This document shows, piece after piece, positions 1 through 9,686 of a stretch of DNA of 64,000 nucleotides. Under the pieces are notes generated by a model, which was not told the DNA's origin, searched no databases, and was given only the letters and a program-made list of their open reading frames with translations. The position numbers were made by a program, and so were the translations under genes. Positions within the stretch are counted from its first letter, which is position 1. Every line of letters begins with the position of its first letter. The stretch is taken from contig JANYGP010000062.1 of NCBI GenBank assembly GCA_025362315.1, positions 37,822 to 101,821 on the forward strand, in the 5' to 3' direction. Origin of the DNA: Polaromonas sp. (GTDB lineage Bacteria > Pseudomonadota > Gammaproteobacteria > Burkholderiales > Burkholderiaceae_C).

Positions 1-362
1 GCTTTGCTGAAGTAGGGATGGTACTGATCATTGGCGTTTTGCTGGCCAGTGTGCAACTCGACATGCGATTTTGGTGGTTTGTACCGCTGCTTTTTTTGGT
101 GATTCGGCCGGTATCTGTTGCCATCGGGCTGCGCGGCACAGACGCCAAACCATCCCAGCGCCGTTTGATGGCGTGGTTTGGCATCCGGGGAATTGGTTCG
201 CTGTATTACCTGCTTTATGCCATTAGCCACGGACTTGAAGCTAATGTGGCCCAGCAATTGCTGTCTGTCACACTGGTTGTTGTGGTGTGTTCTGTCGTGT
301 TGCACGGCGTGTCAGTCACGCCACTGATGCAGCAGTATGAAGCACGCAAACGACGGAAATGA
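1..362 (+). CDS. Cation/proton antiporter, C-terminal fragment
   Basis: The reading frame is open at the left edge (in frame from base 3), so only about the last 120 residues are visible. They are strongly hydrophobic, with at least three membrane helices and a short basic tail (EARKRRK). The segment 'RRLMAWFGIRGIGSLYYL' resembles the conserved WFGxRGxGS region of CPA1-type (NhaP-like) Na+/H+ antiporters. The family assignment rests on this motif and the helix pattern. The gene is probably not part of the photosynthesis cluster. It ends about 210 bp before the HiPIP gene. Confidence 0.75.
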   Translation, partial: FAEVGMVLIIGVLLASVQLDMRFWWFVPLLFLVIRPVSVAIGLRGTDAKPSQRRLMAWFGIRGIGSLYYLLYAISHGLEANVAQQLLSVTLVVVVCSVVLHGVSVTPLMQQYEARKRRK

Positions 363-395
363 TGCACGGCGACTTCATTGACCAGCCACCTCTTT

Positions 396-443
396 GCTAT
401 TGTTTAAGTAGCTGCTAGCGCCCGTTTTAATTGGCTTTAAGGC
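396..443 (+). repeat. Dispersed ~48-bp repeat, copy 1
   Basis: Core GCTGCTAGCGCCCG followed by an AT-rich spacer and TTGGCTTTAAGGC. Seven more copies occur in the window (25285, 25817, 26015, 40820, 49242, 50510 and 59611). This one is intergenic, downstream of the antiporter. The rest of the 363-575 gap is AT-rich. It contains a possible TTGACA at 459-464, but I see no convincing -10 for the HiPIP gene. Confidence 0.8.
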
Positions 444-575
444 ATTCTTTAATGCAAATTGACACTGTACGTAGCCTGCATAGTTGATATTGGCACTGTG
501 ACTATGGGGTTTTAATATGAACCTTACGGTCGTTTATGGCATAGTCATGGCTTCAGCAACTTCACAATTGATATC

Positions 576-893
576 ATGACCACCAGCAATCGCCGCATTT
601 TCATGCAGCTAGTAGCCATTTCTGCAACAACCGGCGCCACTGCCACCGCATTGGCGCAAACCCCGGTAATGGTCAATGAAAAAGACCCAGCTGCCGTCGG
701 CCTTGGCTACGCTGCCGACACGACCAAAGTCGATGCCAAGAAATACCCCAAGTACGCCGCTGCGCAAATGTGCAGCAACTGCCAGTTATACGCTGGCAAA
801 GCCAAAGAAGCAGCTGGCCCGTGCCCCTTGTTTGCTGGCAAACAAGTGTCAGCCAAGGGCTGGTGCAGCGCTTACGTTGCAAAAGCTGCTTGA
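576..893 (+). CDS. High-potential iron-sulfur protein (HiPIP)
   Basis: A 105-residue exported [4Fe-4S] protein, the periplasmic electron carrier that re-reduces the photosynthetic cytochrome/reaction centre in many purple betaproteobacteria. The N-terminus carries a twin-arginine signal (NRRIFMQL followed by an Ala/Thr-rich stretch, cleavage near ALA-QT). The four cluster cysteines are C66, C69, C83 and C97 in the HiPIP arrangement CxxC...C...C. Mature length of about 78 residues fits the family. The gene stands alone on the plus strand, converging on the orf94-bchP-bchG unit. Its linkage to the cluster supports a role as donor to PufC, which is inference. The Shine-Dalgarno before this ATG is weak. 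Confidence 0.93.
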   Translation: MTTSNRRIFMQLVAISATTGATATALAQTPVMVNEKDPAAVGLGYAADTTKVDAKKYPKYAAAQMCSNCQLYAGKAKEAAGPCPLFAGKQVSAKGWCSAYVAKAA

Positions 894-920
894 TTTGTCA
901 GCTTGACCAGCTGCACAAAT
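893..920. terminator. Possible bidirectional terminator hairpin
   Basis: An imperfect inverted repeat begins at the HiPIP stop: ATTTGT and AGCT arms (893-903) pair with AGCT and ACAAAT (909-920). It sits between two convergent genes (HiPIP plus, orf94 minus). There is no clear T-tract, so its function is uncertain. Confidence 0.35.
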
Positions 921-931
921 TGCTTAATTGA

Positions 932-1216
932 CTAGCCACGCCGCTGGTGGAGCCGCAGGGCGACATCGGCAGTGTGTGCAACGCCAGCAAGGGTTAACCA
1001 CACCGCAATGACGTACCACGGTCCTGACGTTAGAGCATCGCGGAGGGCCACCATGAGGCAAAGCCCAGACAAGGCATTCAGTAAAAAATCACGCGGCTTC
1101 AAGCCGCGTTTTGTTTGCTGATAAAACACCAGCAGTCCGGTTATTTCGAATAAGGTGATGACAATGACGGTGTCTACGAGGCCACCACTGGTCACCCAAT
1201 TTTGCAACCAGCCCAC
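932..1216 (-). CDS. Small integral membrane protein downstream of bchP
   Basis: A 94-residue protein with about three predicted membrane helices (roughly residues 12-32, 46-62 and 66-86) and a basic C-terminus (LHQRRG). No Cys clusters or catalytic motif are visible and I do not recognise the family. The start is a GTG whose G is the last base of the bchP TAG stop (TAGTG), so translation is probably coupled to bchP. The position, last in the bchG-bchP unit, suggests a role in late bacteriochlorophyll synthesis or membrane assembly, but that is context only. Confidence 0.7.
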   Translation of the reverse strand: MGWLQNWVTSGGLVDTVIVITLFEITGLLVFYQQTKRGLKPRDFLLNALSGLCLMVALRDALTSGPWYVIAVWLTLAGVAHTADVALRLHQRRG

Positions 1217-2454
1217 TAAACTTTGGCCAGTCCCAGCAAGTGACCCATGTCCTTGAAGAAGATCCGGACATGCGCCATCGGTTTTTTGCGGACCAGTTTT
1301 TTGTTCATGTATGACTCAAAAGTCAGCTGCTGAACGTCGCGGTCTTCACACATTTTGACAAAGCGTTCGCGGCGCTTTTCACTGCCGTACCAAAACCACT
1401 GCATGATGCCCAGTACGCCAAAGACCAGGCCATGCTCTTTCATGAAGCGTTTTCGGGCCAGCTTCAGGCAAGAAGCGTCGCCTGTTTGCAGCAGTTCAAG
1501 CACCGACTGGGCTGCCAGCTCACCGCCGTACATGGCGTAGTAAATGCCTTCGCCTGACGCCGGCGCCACCACGCCTGCAGCATCACCGGCCAGCACGACG
1601 TCGCGGCCGTTGTCCCAGCGTTTGAGGGGTTTCATCGGCAGCGGCGCACCCTCGCGGCGCAGGACTTCCGCGTTTTCCAGGCCCGCAATCTGCCGCAGCT
1701 GACCGACCGCACCGCGAAGGGAAAATCCTTTGTCTGCGCTGCCCGTGCCAATGCTCAGTGTGTCGCCATGCGGGAACACCCAGCCATAAAAATCAGGTGA
1801 AAGTTTGCCCTGGTAGTACACATCGCAGCGGGCGTCGTTGTAGCCTGCAGGTTTGACAGCCGGCGCACGCACGATCTCGTGGTAGGCGAACACACATTTT
1901 GGATGGTCAGCGCCCGGTACGGTCTGGCGGGCAACTTCAGAGCGTGCACCATCTGCGCCAATGATGCTGCGGGCACGCACCCTGGCTGCAAAGCCGCCGG
2001 ACTTTTGCGCTTGCGTGCGCCCTTCAAAATGCACCACTGCCACGCCGTCCGGGTCGCGTTCAATACGCTCAAAAGTGCCGATACGGCGCACTGCGCCACT
2101 GGCTGCGGCACGCTCACGCAACCACTCGTCAAATTGCTCACGGTTCACCATGCCAACAAAGCCGTTGTCAATTGGAATGTCGACCTGGTTGTTTTTGGGC
2201 GAGATCATGCGTGCTGATGTGGCACGTGCGACCAGCAGGTTGTCAGGAATGGCAAAGTCTTTGATCAGCCGTGGCGGTATCGCGCCGCCGCACGGTTTGA
2301 CACGGCCTGCACGGTCAAGCAGCAGCACCGAGCAGCCCTGACGCGCCAGCTTGTGGGCTGCCGTCGCACCTGCCGGGCCACCGCCGACGACCACCACATC
2401 AAACGTTTCGGTAGAAGTTCCAGTAGAAGTTTCGGTTTGCGTCATGTTGTTCAC
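1216..2454 (-). CDS. bchP: Geranylgeranyl diphosphate/bacteriochlorophyll reductase BchP
   Basis: A 412-residue flavoprotein that reduces the geranylgeranyl tail of bacteriochlorophyll a to phytyl. The N-terminal FAD motif is clear (DVVVVGGGPAGATAAHKLA, about residues 18-36). Next comes the PCGGAIPP segment typical of BchP/ChlP, and then a second FAD-contacting motif (VLAGDAAGVVAPASGEGI). Length is normal for BchP. It lies 31 bp downstream of bchG, which attaches the tail BchP then reduces. It is coupled to the small membrane protein downstream. In many purple bacteria a pucC-type gene lies between bchG and bchP. None is present here. Confidence 0.95.
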   Translation of the reverse strand: MNNMTQTETSTGTSTETFDVVVVGGGPAGATAAHKLARQGCSVLLLDRAGRVKPCGGAIPPRLIKDFAIPDNLLVARATSARMISPKNNQVDIPIDNGFVGMVNREQFDEWLRERAAASGAVRRIGTFERIERDPDGVAVVHFEGRTQAQKSGGFAARVRARSIIGADGARSEVARQTVPGADHPKCVFAYHEIVRAPAVKPAGYNDARCDVYYQGKLSPDFYGWVFPHGDTLSIGTGSADKGFSLRGAVGQLRQIAGLENAEVLRREGAPLPMKPLKRWDNGRDVVLAGDAAGVVAPASGEGIYYAMYGGELAAQSVLELLQTGDASCLKLARKRFMKEHGLVFGVLGIMQWFWYGSEKRRERFVKMCEDRDVQQLTFESYMNKKLVRKKPMAHVRIFFKDMGHLLGLAKV

Positions 2455-2485
2455 CTTTAAAAACTTGTAATTGTTGAAGCTGCAA

Positions 2486-3385
2486 TCAATTGCCTGCCTG
2501 AATCAGGCCGCGCAAGGCAAATGCACTGACCATCATTCCGGCAACAAAAAATGGCACGCCAAAGCCGCTGTACCACAGCGCGCGCTGACTGACGCTTGCC
2601 AAAAAATGACGCATCAGCCCCAGTTGGACGAGCAGCAAGGCAGCAATGCCCATTGCATGAAAAGGCGCGCCCCACACCAGCAACAGCGCAATTACAGCCA
2701 ATTGTGACGCGGCCATGACCCAACAGGCCACCTGCGCTGCCTTGTTGATCCCCAGTTGAACGGGCAGGGAGCGCACGCCCATCTGGCGGTCGCCTTCAAT
2801 GGCTTTGAAGTCATTCAGCGTCATGATGCCGTGGGTCCCAACGCTGTAAAGAACAGCCAGCACCAGGGAACGGCCGTCTGGCATCAGGCCGCCCGCCATC
2901 ACAGCTGCACCCGTGATCCAGGCGATCCCTTCATAACTGAAACCACAGGCTGCGTTGCCCCACCAGCCGTTTTCTTTCAAACGCAAAGGAGGCGCGCTGT
3001 AAGCCCAGGCCAGCAACAGCCCTGTCATGGCCGCTCCAAAGCCCCACGGGCCTAAAACGGTACCCACCAGCAGGGAAATTGCTGTCCACAACACGGCCAG
3101 GTTAAATCCCCAGCGACCTGGCATGCGGCCCGATGGAATGGGCCGCTGCGGCTCGTTGATGGCATCCACATGGCGGTCATACCAGTCATTGACCGCTTGA
3201 CTGGTGGCACATACAAAAGGGCCCGCCAGTGCCACGCCCGTGATGATCAAGGGCCACTTGCCATCCAGCGACGTGCCGGAAGCCAGCACACCGCAAACAA
3301 AGGCCCACATGGGCGGAAACCATGTGATGGGCTTGAACAACTCGGCCACTGTCGACAATGTTGGGCGAGGGGTAGTTAAAAACAT
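2486..3385 (-). CDS. bchG: Bacteriochlorophyll synthase BchG
   Basis: A 299-residue polytopic membrane prenyltransferase of the UbiA family. It esterifies bacteriochlorophyllide a with geranylgeranyl diphosphate. The Mg/diphosphate motif 'NDWYDRHVDAINEPQRPI' (about residues 66-83) and the second Asp-rich loop 'TLNDFKAIEGDRQMG' (about 190-204) are both present, with about eight or nine hydrophobic helices. The start ATG (3385) has no Shine-Dalgarno. It lies exactly 6 bp after a plausible -10 hexamer (AATAAT, 3397-3392 on the minus strand), so the message may be leaderless. Two PpsR-type boxes cover this promoter. It is the first gene of the bchG-bchP-orf94 unit. Confidence 0.95.
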   Translation of the reverse strand: MFLTTPRPTLSTVAELFKPITWFPPMWAFVCGVLASGTSLDGKWPLIITGVALAGPFVCATSQAVNDWYDRHVDAINEPQRPIPSGRMPGRWGFNLAVLWTAISLLVGTVLGPWGFGAAMTGLLLAWAYSAPPLRLKENGWWGNAACGFSYEGIAWITGAAVMAGGLMPDGRSLVLAVLYSVGTHGIMTLNDFKAIEGDRQMGVRSLPVQLGINKAAQVACWVMAASQLAVIALLLVWGAPFHAMGIAALLLVQLGLMRHFLASVSQRALWYSGFGVPFFVAGMMVSAFALRGLIQAGN

Positions 3386-3388
3386 AGT

Positions 3389-3432
3389 TGTATTATTTAG
3401 TTGACAGTGTATAGTGTCAACTATTATTTACA
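3389..3432. promoter_or_regulatory. Paired PpsR/CrtJ boxes in a divergent bchG/ppsR-paralogue promoter
   Basis: Two perfect TGT-N12-ACA sites: TGTATTATTTAGTTGACA (3389-3406) and TGTCAACTATTATTTACA (3415-3432). They are near inverted copies of one another with centres 26 bp apart. On the minus strand TTGACA (3420-3415) lies 17 bp from AATAAT (3397-3392), facing bchG. On the plus strand TTGACA (3401-3406) lies 15 bp from TATTAT (3422-3427), facing the ppsR-like gene. A repressor on both boxes would block both promoters. Motif matches are direct. Binding is inferred from the known PpsR/CrtJ consensus. Confidence 0.8.
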
Positions 3433-3569
3433 CTTAATTGAAATTGAACGTTAAAAAGCGATTTCATTGAATGAAGCAGATTTACCACAGCAGGGCCAGC
3501 CATCCACACCCTGCTGCGGGCCAGAATCTATCTTGATTTGTTGGCCAACCATGGATGAAGGGGGATGTG

Positions 3570-4976
3570 ATGACGACATCAAACAATGCCATGACTTTTT
3601 CACAGTCGCTGTCAGAGTGGGCGCCTGAGCTGGCGCAGACCATGGTCAGCCTGGGGGGCGACATTGCACTGGTTCTGGACGAGCACGGCATTGTGCGGCG
3701 GGTTGATCAGCGCGCATCAACGCCTCTGGCCAGTGACGCACATCAGTGGATCGGGCGTCGCTGGACAGACACCGTCACCCCGGAAAGCAAACCCAAGCTG
3801 GAGCGACTGATTGCCGATGCCACACCTGATTGCGCAACGCGTAAACGGGAAGTCAATCACCTCAGTGAAAATGGCACAACGGTTGCTGTGGCGTACACAG
3901 CCATGCGGCTGGGAACAGACGGGCCCATTTTGGCGGTGGGCCGCGACCTGGGTATCAGTGCCGCCTTGCAGCAGCGCTTTTTGGGGGCCCAGCAGGAAAT
4001 GGAGCGCAACTATGGCCGGGCGCGCCAGTCCGAAGCGCGGTATCGCCTGCTTTTTCAGGTTGCTACAGACGCTGTGATTGTTGTGGACGGTGCAACGCTT
4101 TGCATTGTTGAGGCAAACCAGAGCGCAACTGACCTGTTTGATTTGACCGCTGCGCAAGTGGTGGGCCAAAGTGCCGACTTTGCTTTTGAGCGCGATTCAC
4201 GGCTGGTCATCACCACAGGCTTGCGGGCAGCGCTGGATACAAACCAGTCGACTGAAACACGCGGAATGCTCAGAGGCAAAGCCAAAAGCGCCAGTGTCTC
4301 AGCCACGCCTTTCAAGGTCATGGATTCTCTGCAACTTCTTGTGCGTATTCGCACCACAGAGCAACTGGCCACCTCAACTGACTTGGGCGCAACACTGGCC
4401 CGCCTGGTCGACAGCGCCACAGAAGGCGTTGCCGTCACCGATGTGGACGGATGTGTGCTGGTTGCAAACCCTGCGTTTTTGAAATTGGTGCAAGCCAGTA
4501 CCGAAGCCTCGGTCCGGGGTCGGCCCTTGTCAGACTGGATCAGTTTGCCAGATGCTCCCTTCAGTGCATTGCTTTATCAGGTTCGCAGGGAAGGCATGAC
4601 TGAATACGCGCAATCTCACCTGTTGTTGGGCAACGCTTTGCTTAAACCAATTGAAGTTGCTGCAACGCTGCTCAGCGAGATTGATCCGCCGTGCATTGGA
4701 TTCAGCGTGCGGCTGGCCGCAAATGAAAGTGGTGAGCTGGCGGCAACTGTGGAACCCGTGCAGGCAGCCATGAAAGTATTGTGCGATCAGGTTGGCAGCC
4801 ACGCCTTGCCAGAATTGATGCGCCGTGCGGCAGACCTGTTGCAACGCAATTTCATTCGTATGGCGATGGAGCGTGCCGGCGCTGATCTGAACAAGGCAGC
4901 AACCATTTTGGGCATCAATCGCCAACAGCTTGAAATGTTGTACCAGCCGGCAGCAGGCACTCAAGGCAGCCACTGA
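3570..4976 (+). CDS. Divergent PpsR/CrtJ-like regulator with decayed HTH
   Basis: About 468 residues, from the ATG at 3570, which has a GGGGGA ribosome site. An ATG at 3555 is an alternative that adds 5 residues. The architecture matches PpsR: N-terminal PAS-like region, the linker 'LGAQQEMERNYGRARQSEARYRLLFQVA', then two more PAS regions (about 165-265 and 280-390) and a C-terminal Fis-like segment. The last segment 'AATILGINRQQLEMLYQPAAG' lacks the recognition-helix end (SLYVKLRRFG) seen in the other copy. The redox Cys before the HTH is also missing. It may bind DNA poorly or act by forming hetero-oligomers with PpsR, which is inference. It is divergent from bchG and shares its PpsR boxes. 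Confidence 0.85.
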   Translation: MTTSNNAMTFSQSLSEWAPELAQTMVSLGGDIALVLDEHGIVRRVDQRASTPLASDAHQWIGRRWTDTVTPESKPKLERLIADATPDCATRKREVNHLSENGTTVAVAYTAMRLGTDGPILAVGRDLGISAALQQRFLGAQQEMERNYGRARQSEARYRLLFQVATDAVIVVDGATLCIVEANQSATDLFDLTAAQVVGQSADFAFERDSRLVITTGLRAALDTNQSTETRGMLRGKAKSASVSATPFKVMDSLQLLVRIRTTEQLATSTDLGATLARLVDSATEGVAVTDVDGCVLVANPAFLKLVQASTEASVRGRPLSDWISLPDAPFSALLYQVRREGMTEYAQSHLLLGNALLKPIEVAATLLSEIDPPCIGFSVRLAANESGELAATVEPVQAAMKVLCDQVGSHALPELMRRAADLLQRNFIRMAMERAGADLNKAATILGINRQQLEMLYQPAAGTQGSH

Positions 4977-5026
4977 CTAAAGCAATTGCCCGACTGCAGG
5001 CATTGTTCTGGATCTGAAAGGTGAGC

Positions 5027-5052
5027 TTCAAAGAATCAAGATGATTCTTGAA
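5027..5052. terminator. Hairpin between the two convergent ppsR genes
   Basis: TTCAA-A-GAATC pairs with GATTC-TTGAA around a 5-base loop, giving a 10-bp stem with one bulged A. It lies in the 120-bp gap between the convergent ppsR paralogue (plus) and ppsR (minus). No clear T-tract follows on either strand, so termination is only a suggestion. Confidence 0.4.
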
Positions 5053-5096
5053 CTGGACATGTCAAACTGCCACGTCAAACTGTACTAATCAACCCA

Positions 5097-6557
5097 TCAG
5101 GCAGATGGGTCAGACAACACATCGCCCACACCAAATCGCCTGAGCTTGACATAAAGACTTTGACGCGACAGCCCCAGCATTTCAGCAGCAGCAGCCCGGT
5201 TGTCACCTGTCAATTCCAGTGCCGCCTGAATGCACAACTCTTCAATCAGGTCGGTTGTTTCCCGCACGATATCGCGCAGTGGCACACGGCCGACCAGTTC
5301 GGTCATTTGTCCTGGCGAGCGTGACATGTCTTTGCTGACGGCCTGTGTGTCACTGGACAAACGTCGGCCAACGTCACGAATGGTGAAAGCCAGACCAGGC
5401 TGGTCACCGCTGGCAATTGCTACGGCTGAAATTTCCACATCGGACTTGGCGCCATATTCGCCCTGCAAAGTGGTGGCATACAAGCGAACGGTACCGCGCT
5501 GCTTGAGGTTGGAGACCAGCACATTCAAATCAACACCGCTGCGTCCCAGCCATTTTTGCAGCGACTCACCGCGAACCAGCGCCTCGCTGGCCAGCTGGGT
5601 CAATTCCAGAAATGCACGGTTCACTGATTGAACCCTGCCGTCCAGGTCGGTGATGACGAAAGCATCAGGTGCATTTTCAAGTGCGGCCAGCAGCATTCGG
5701 TTGGCGCTGCTTTCGCCAGAGCCTCCGGCAGCACTGACCGGCGTGATGCGCACCAGCAAGTGGGTTGAGTTTTCTTGTCTGAACAATGATCCGGACAAGA
5801 AAAACGCTTGTGGTGAGCTGTCCAGACAAACCGTAATGGGCTCTGCCCTGCCATTGTTCTTGAGTGATGCAAACAGTTGCTGCACACCCGGAACACTCAA
5901 AGAATCCAGACTGTCGGCAAATGTCCAACCGGCTGCTCTGGCTTTGTCACCCAGCAAATTAAACGCGGCCGGGTTGGCTTCTTCAAGTTTTCCACTGCTT
6001 GCATCCAGAATCAACACCGCTTCAGACGCAACCTGAAACAGCAGGCGGTAACGCGTTTCTACATGGCGCAGGCGCCAATAATCACGCTCCATGGACAACT
6101 GCGCACTGACAAGGCGCTGCTGCAAAGCCACCTGCGAACGCAAGTCACGGCCAAAAGCCACTGCGTGCTGGCGGCCCTCTTCACGTACCACCGGAACAAT
6201 CGTGTATGACAGTGCCAAATCAACTTTGTTCACCGAGGGGTGGTTGATGTGTCGCCACTTGGTGCTCCCGCCTGTTGCCACTTCAAGGAGCATTTCCTGA
6301 ACTTTAGGCCGGCTTTCTATCGTCACCGTTTGCAGCCAAGGCTTGCCAAGCCAATCAAGGTCGCCGTGCTCTTTCAGCTCATCGCTGGCAAAAGCCATGT
6401 CTTGAATCACGCCCTGCTCATCGAGTATCAGGGCCACGTCGGCCGCCGCTGAAATCAGTGAGGCAGCTGTTTGTGCATCCAATCCTGCAAGAAACTGCTC
6501 GGGTTGGTCAAAATGCCGCAGGAGATTGTCGTGGTTCAACTGTGCGCTGGAGTTCAT
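5097..6557 (-). CDS. ppsR: Transcriptional regulator PpsR/CrtJ
   Basis: A 486-residue redox-responsive repressor of bch, crt and puc genes (its role in Rhodobacter). The order is an N-terminal PAS-like domain (about 30-140), the coiled linker around 148-170, PAS 1 (about 170-270), PAS 2 (about 285-395) and a C-terminal Fis-type HTH (about 435-476). The HTH region 'AAAAEMLGLSRQSLYVKLRR' is intact. Two cysteines, C244 and C442, fall where the redox cysteines of CrtJ/PpsR lie, C442 just before the HTH. It is probably co-transcribed with aerR, 29 bp upstream. It is the better candidate for the protein acting on the TGT-N12-ACA boxes in this cluster. Confidence 0.93.
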   Translation of the reverse strand: MNSSAQLNHDNLLRHFDQPEQFLAGLDAQTAASLISAAADVALILDEQGVIQDMAFASDELKEHGDLDWLGKPWLQTVTIESRPKVQEMLLEVATGGSTKWRHINHPSVNKVDLALSYTIVPVVREEGRQHAVAFGRDLRSQVALQQRLVSAQLSMERDYWRLRHVETRYRLLFQVASEAVLILDASSGKLEEANPAAFNLLGDKARAAGWTFADSLDSLSVPGVQQLFASLKNNGRAEPITVCLDSSPQAFFLSGSLFRQENSTHLLVRITPVSAAGGSGESSANRMLLAALENAPDAFVITDLDGRVQSVNRAFLELTQLASEALVRGESLQKWLGRSGVDLNVLVSNLKQRGTVRLYATTLQGEYGAKSDVEISAVAIASGDQPGLAFTIRDVGRRLSSDTQAVSKDMSRSPGQMTELVGRVPLRDIVRETTDLIEELCIQAALELTGDNRAAAAEMLGLSRQSLYVKLRRFGVGDVLSDPSA

Positions 6558-6586
6558 TGAGGAGGCATAGTTGACAGGATTGACAG

Positions 6587-7522
6587 TTAGTCAGCTGGGG
6601 ATGATCGTTTCGCGGTCAACAGACGGGTTGCCAGCGAAGGTGCCTGCGCACCGTCAGTCGATGCAGCGTCTGCATCAACATATGAAACATACTCCGGGTG
6701 CGCTAAAAACAGCGGACCACCAACAATGATACAAACTGATTTGTTGAGCGAAGTTTTTCGTATCACTTTAATGCTGGAGGCCAGCGCATCAAGCTGCGTG
6801 ATGTTACCGAGTGAAAAACCGACCACATCAAACCATTCCCGCTGCACCATCAATTCCGGGTCTGCACCTGCTTCAGATGGCCCACCACCCACATCCCAGC
6901 CTGCACGCCTGAAAAATTCCGACACCATGACCAGGCCAAACGTGTGTTGTTCGCCAGGTGCAGGTAGCAGCAGCACCCTGCGTCCATTGGTAACGTTGTT
7001 TGCCTGACTGAACGCCGGGCTCAATTCCCGCAGTACCTGGTGCAGCCTGCCAAGTCCCAAGGTTACTTCTGTAAAGTCGCACAAGTCTTCCTCCCACAGC
7101 TTGCCCAAATATCTCGCCACCGGCGCAAGCAGGTCTGTGTAGATCGTTTCGACCGATATGCCGCTGTTTCGCATCGTGTCTATGCAGGCATGTGCAACGT
7201 TTTCATCGGGCGACAAAACCAGTTTGGCAAATGCCTCCACATCCTGCGTGCTGACCTGTGGGCTGGCAGGCTGAGCTGCAGAAAAGCACTCCTGCGCCGT
7301 AGGATGTGCCAACATCAGACGCGGGATGATTTCATGCTCAATGGCCCGGGACAACACTGCAAGTCGCAACTCGACTGCTTCCCGGTTTGCGTCACTGGCA
7401 AGCCGGGCAAGCGCCTGACTACCCTCTGTGTAGGCTTGACTGGCAGCCTCGGAATGAATTGACTTGTTGGTGGTTAACACGTCGCTGGCATCGATTGGCT
7501 GGTTATTTAAATAGGCGTTCAC
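6587..7522 (-). CDS. aerR: AerR/PpaA-type cobalamin-binding antirepressor
   Basis: A 311-residue protein with a B12-binding (SCHIC) domain in the C-terminal half. The helical cap motif 'LWEEDLCDFTEVTLGLGRLHQVL' (about 142-164) precedes the Rossmann-type part. There 'PAPGEQHTFG' (188-197) supplies the axial ligand His (H193), as in AerR and AppA. The first 100 residues are low in recognisable motifs. In Rhodobacter, AerR binds hydroxocobalamin in the light and modulates CrtJ. The neighbouring ppsR supports the same role here. The start is GTG with a good GAGGAG site. It is divergent from bchF across a 364-bp gap carrying PpsR boxes. Confidence 0.9.
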   Translation of the reverse strand: MNAYLNNQPIDASDVLTTNKSIHSEAASQAYTEGSQALARLASDANREAVELRLAVLSRAIEHEIIPRLMLAHPTAQECFSAAQPASPQVSTQDVEAFAKLVLSPDENVAHACIDTMRNSGISVETIYTDLLAPVARYLGKLWEEDLCDFTEVTLGLGRLHQVLRELSPAFSQANNVTNGRRVLLLPAPGEQHTFGLVMVSEFFRRAGWDVGGGPSEAGADPELMVQREWFDVVGFSLGNITQLDALASSIKVIRKTSLNKSVCIIVGGPLFLAHPEYVSYVDADAASTDGAQAPSLATRLLTAKRSSPAD

Positions 7523-7886
7523 TGGTTTGTCTCCTCACGTCTGACTTCAGACTCCACTCAGGGGTTGGGCCTGGACACTGAACAATATCAGTCCCTTTTT
7601 GCGCTGCAATCAATCTCTAAGCGTTTCGCATACGCCCCAGGCTATTCAAAATATAACAAAATCGAATTTGGACTAAATTATCGTAGTCGAAAACCGCATT
7701 TATGGGTAATTTCTACGAGTTTGTACACGGCTCAGAGAAATCAGTCAACCAAGTTTTTACCTAATTGAGATTATTTTGTGTCTGGGTTCATACTGTGCCG
7801 CGTTTGTTTCCGGGCTCAAAAAGTGTCACTTTAAATTTACGTCAATATAAGTTGACACATTGATGAAGCACGGTTAAATTGGAGGT
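7523..7886. promoter_or_regulatory. aerR/bchF divergent control region with paired PpsR boxes
   Basis: Two overlapping PpsR-type boxes with one mismatch each: TGTCACTTTAAATTTACG (7824-7841) and CGTCAATATAAGTTGACA (7840-7857). The -35 TTGACA (7852-7857) lies inside the second box. Seventeen bp later is TAAATT (7875-7880). The bchF ATG follows after only 6 bp, so +1 would fall on the ATG. The stretch 7640-7790 is AT-rich and could hold an aerR promoter (a TATATT-like hexamer on the minus strand near 7650-7655, low confidence). A 67-codon frame at 7565-7768 shows no protein-like features. Confidence 0.75.
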
Positions 7887-9682
<1,796 letters not shown>

Positions 9683-9686
9683 GACC

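Noticed and set aside
7565..7768. 67-codon plus-strand frame upstream of bchF
   Set aside because: AT-rich regulatory gap, no ribosome site, no protein-like pattern; it overlaps the likely aerR promoter region.
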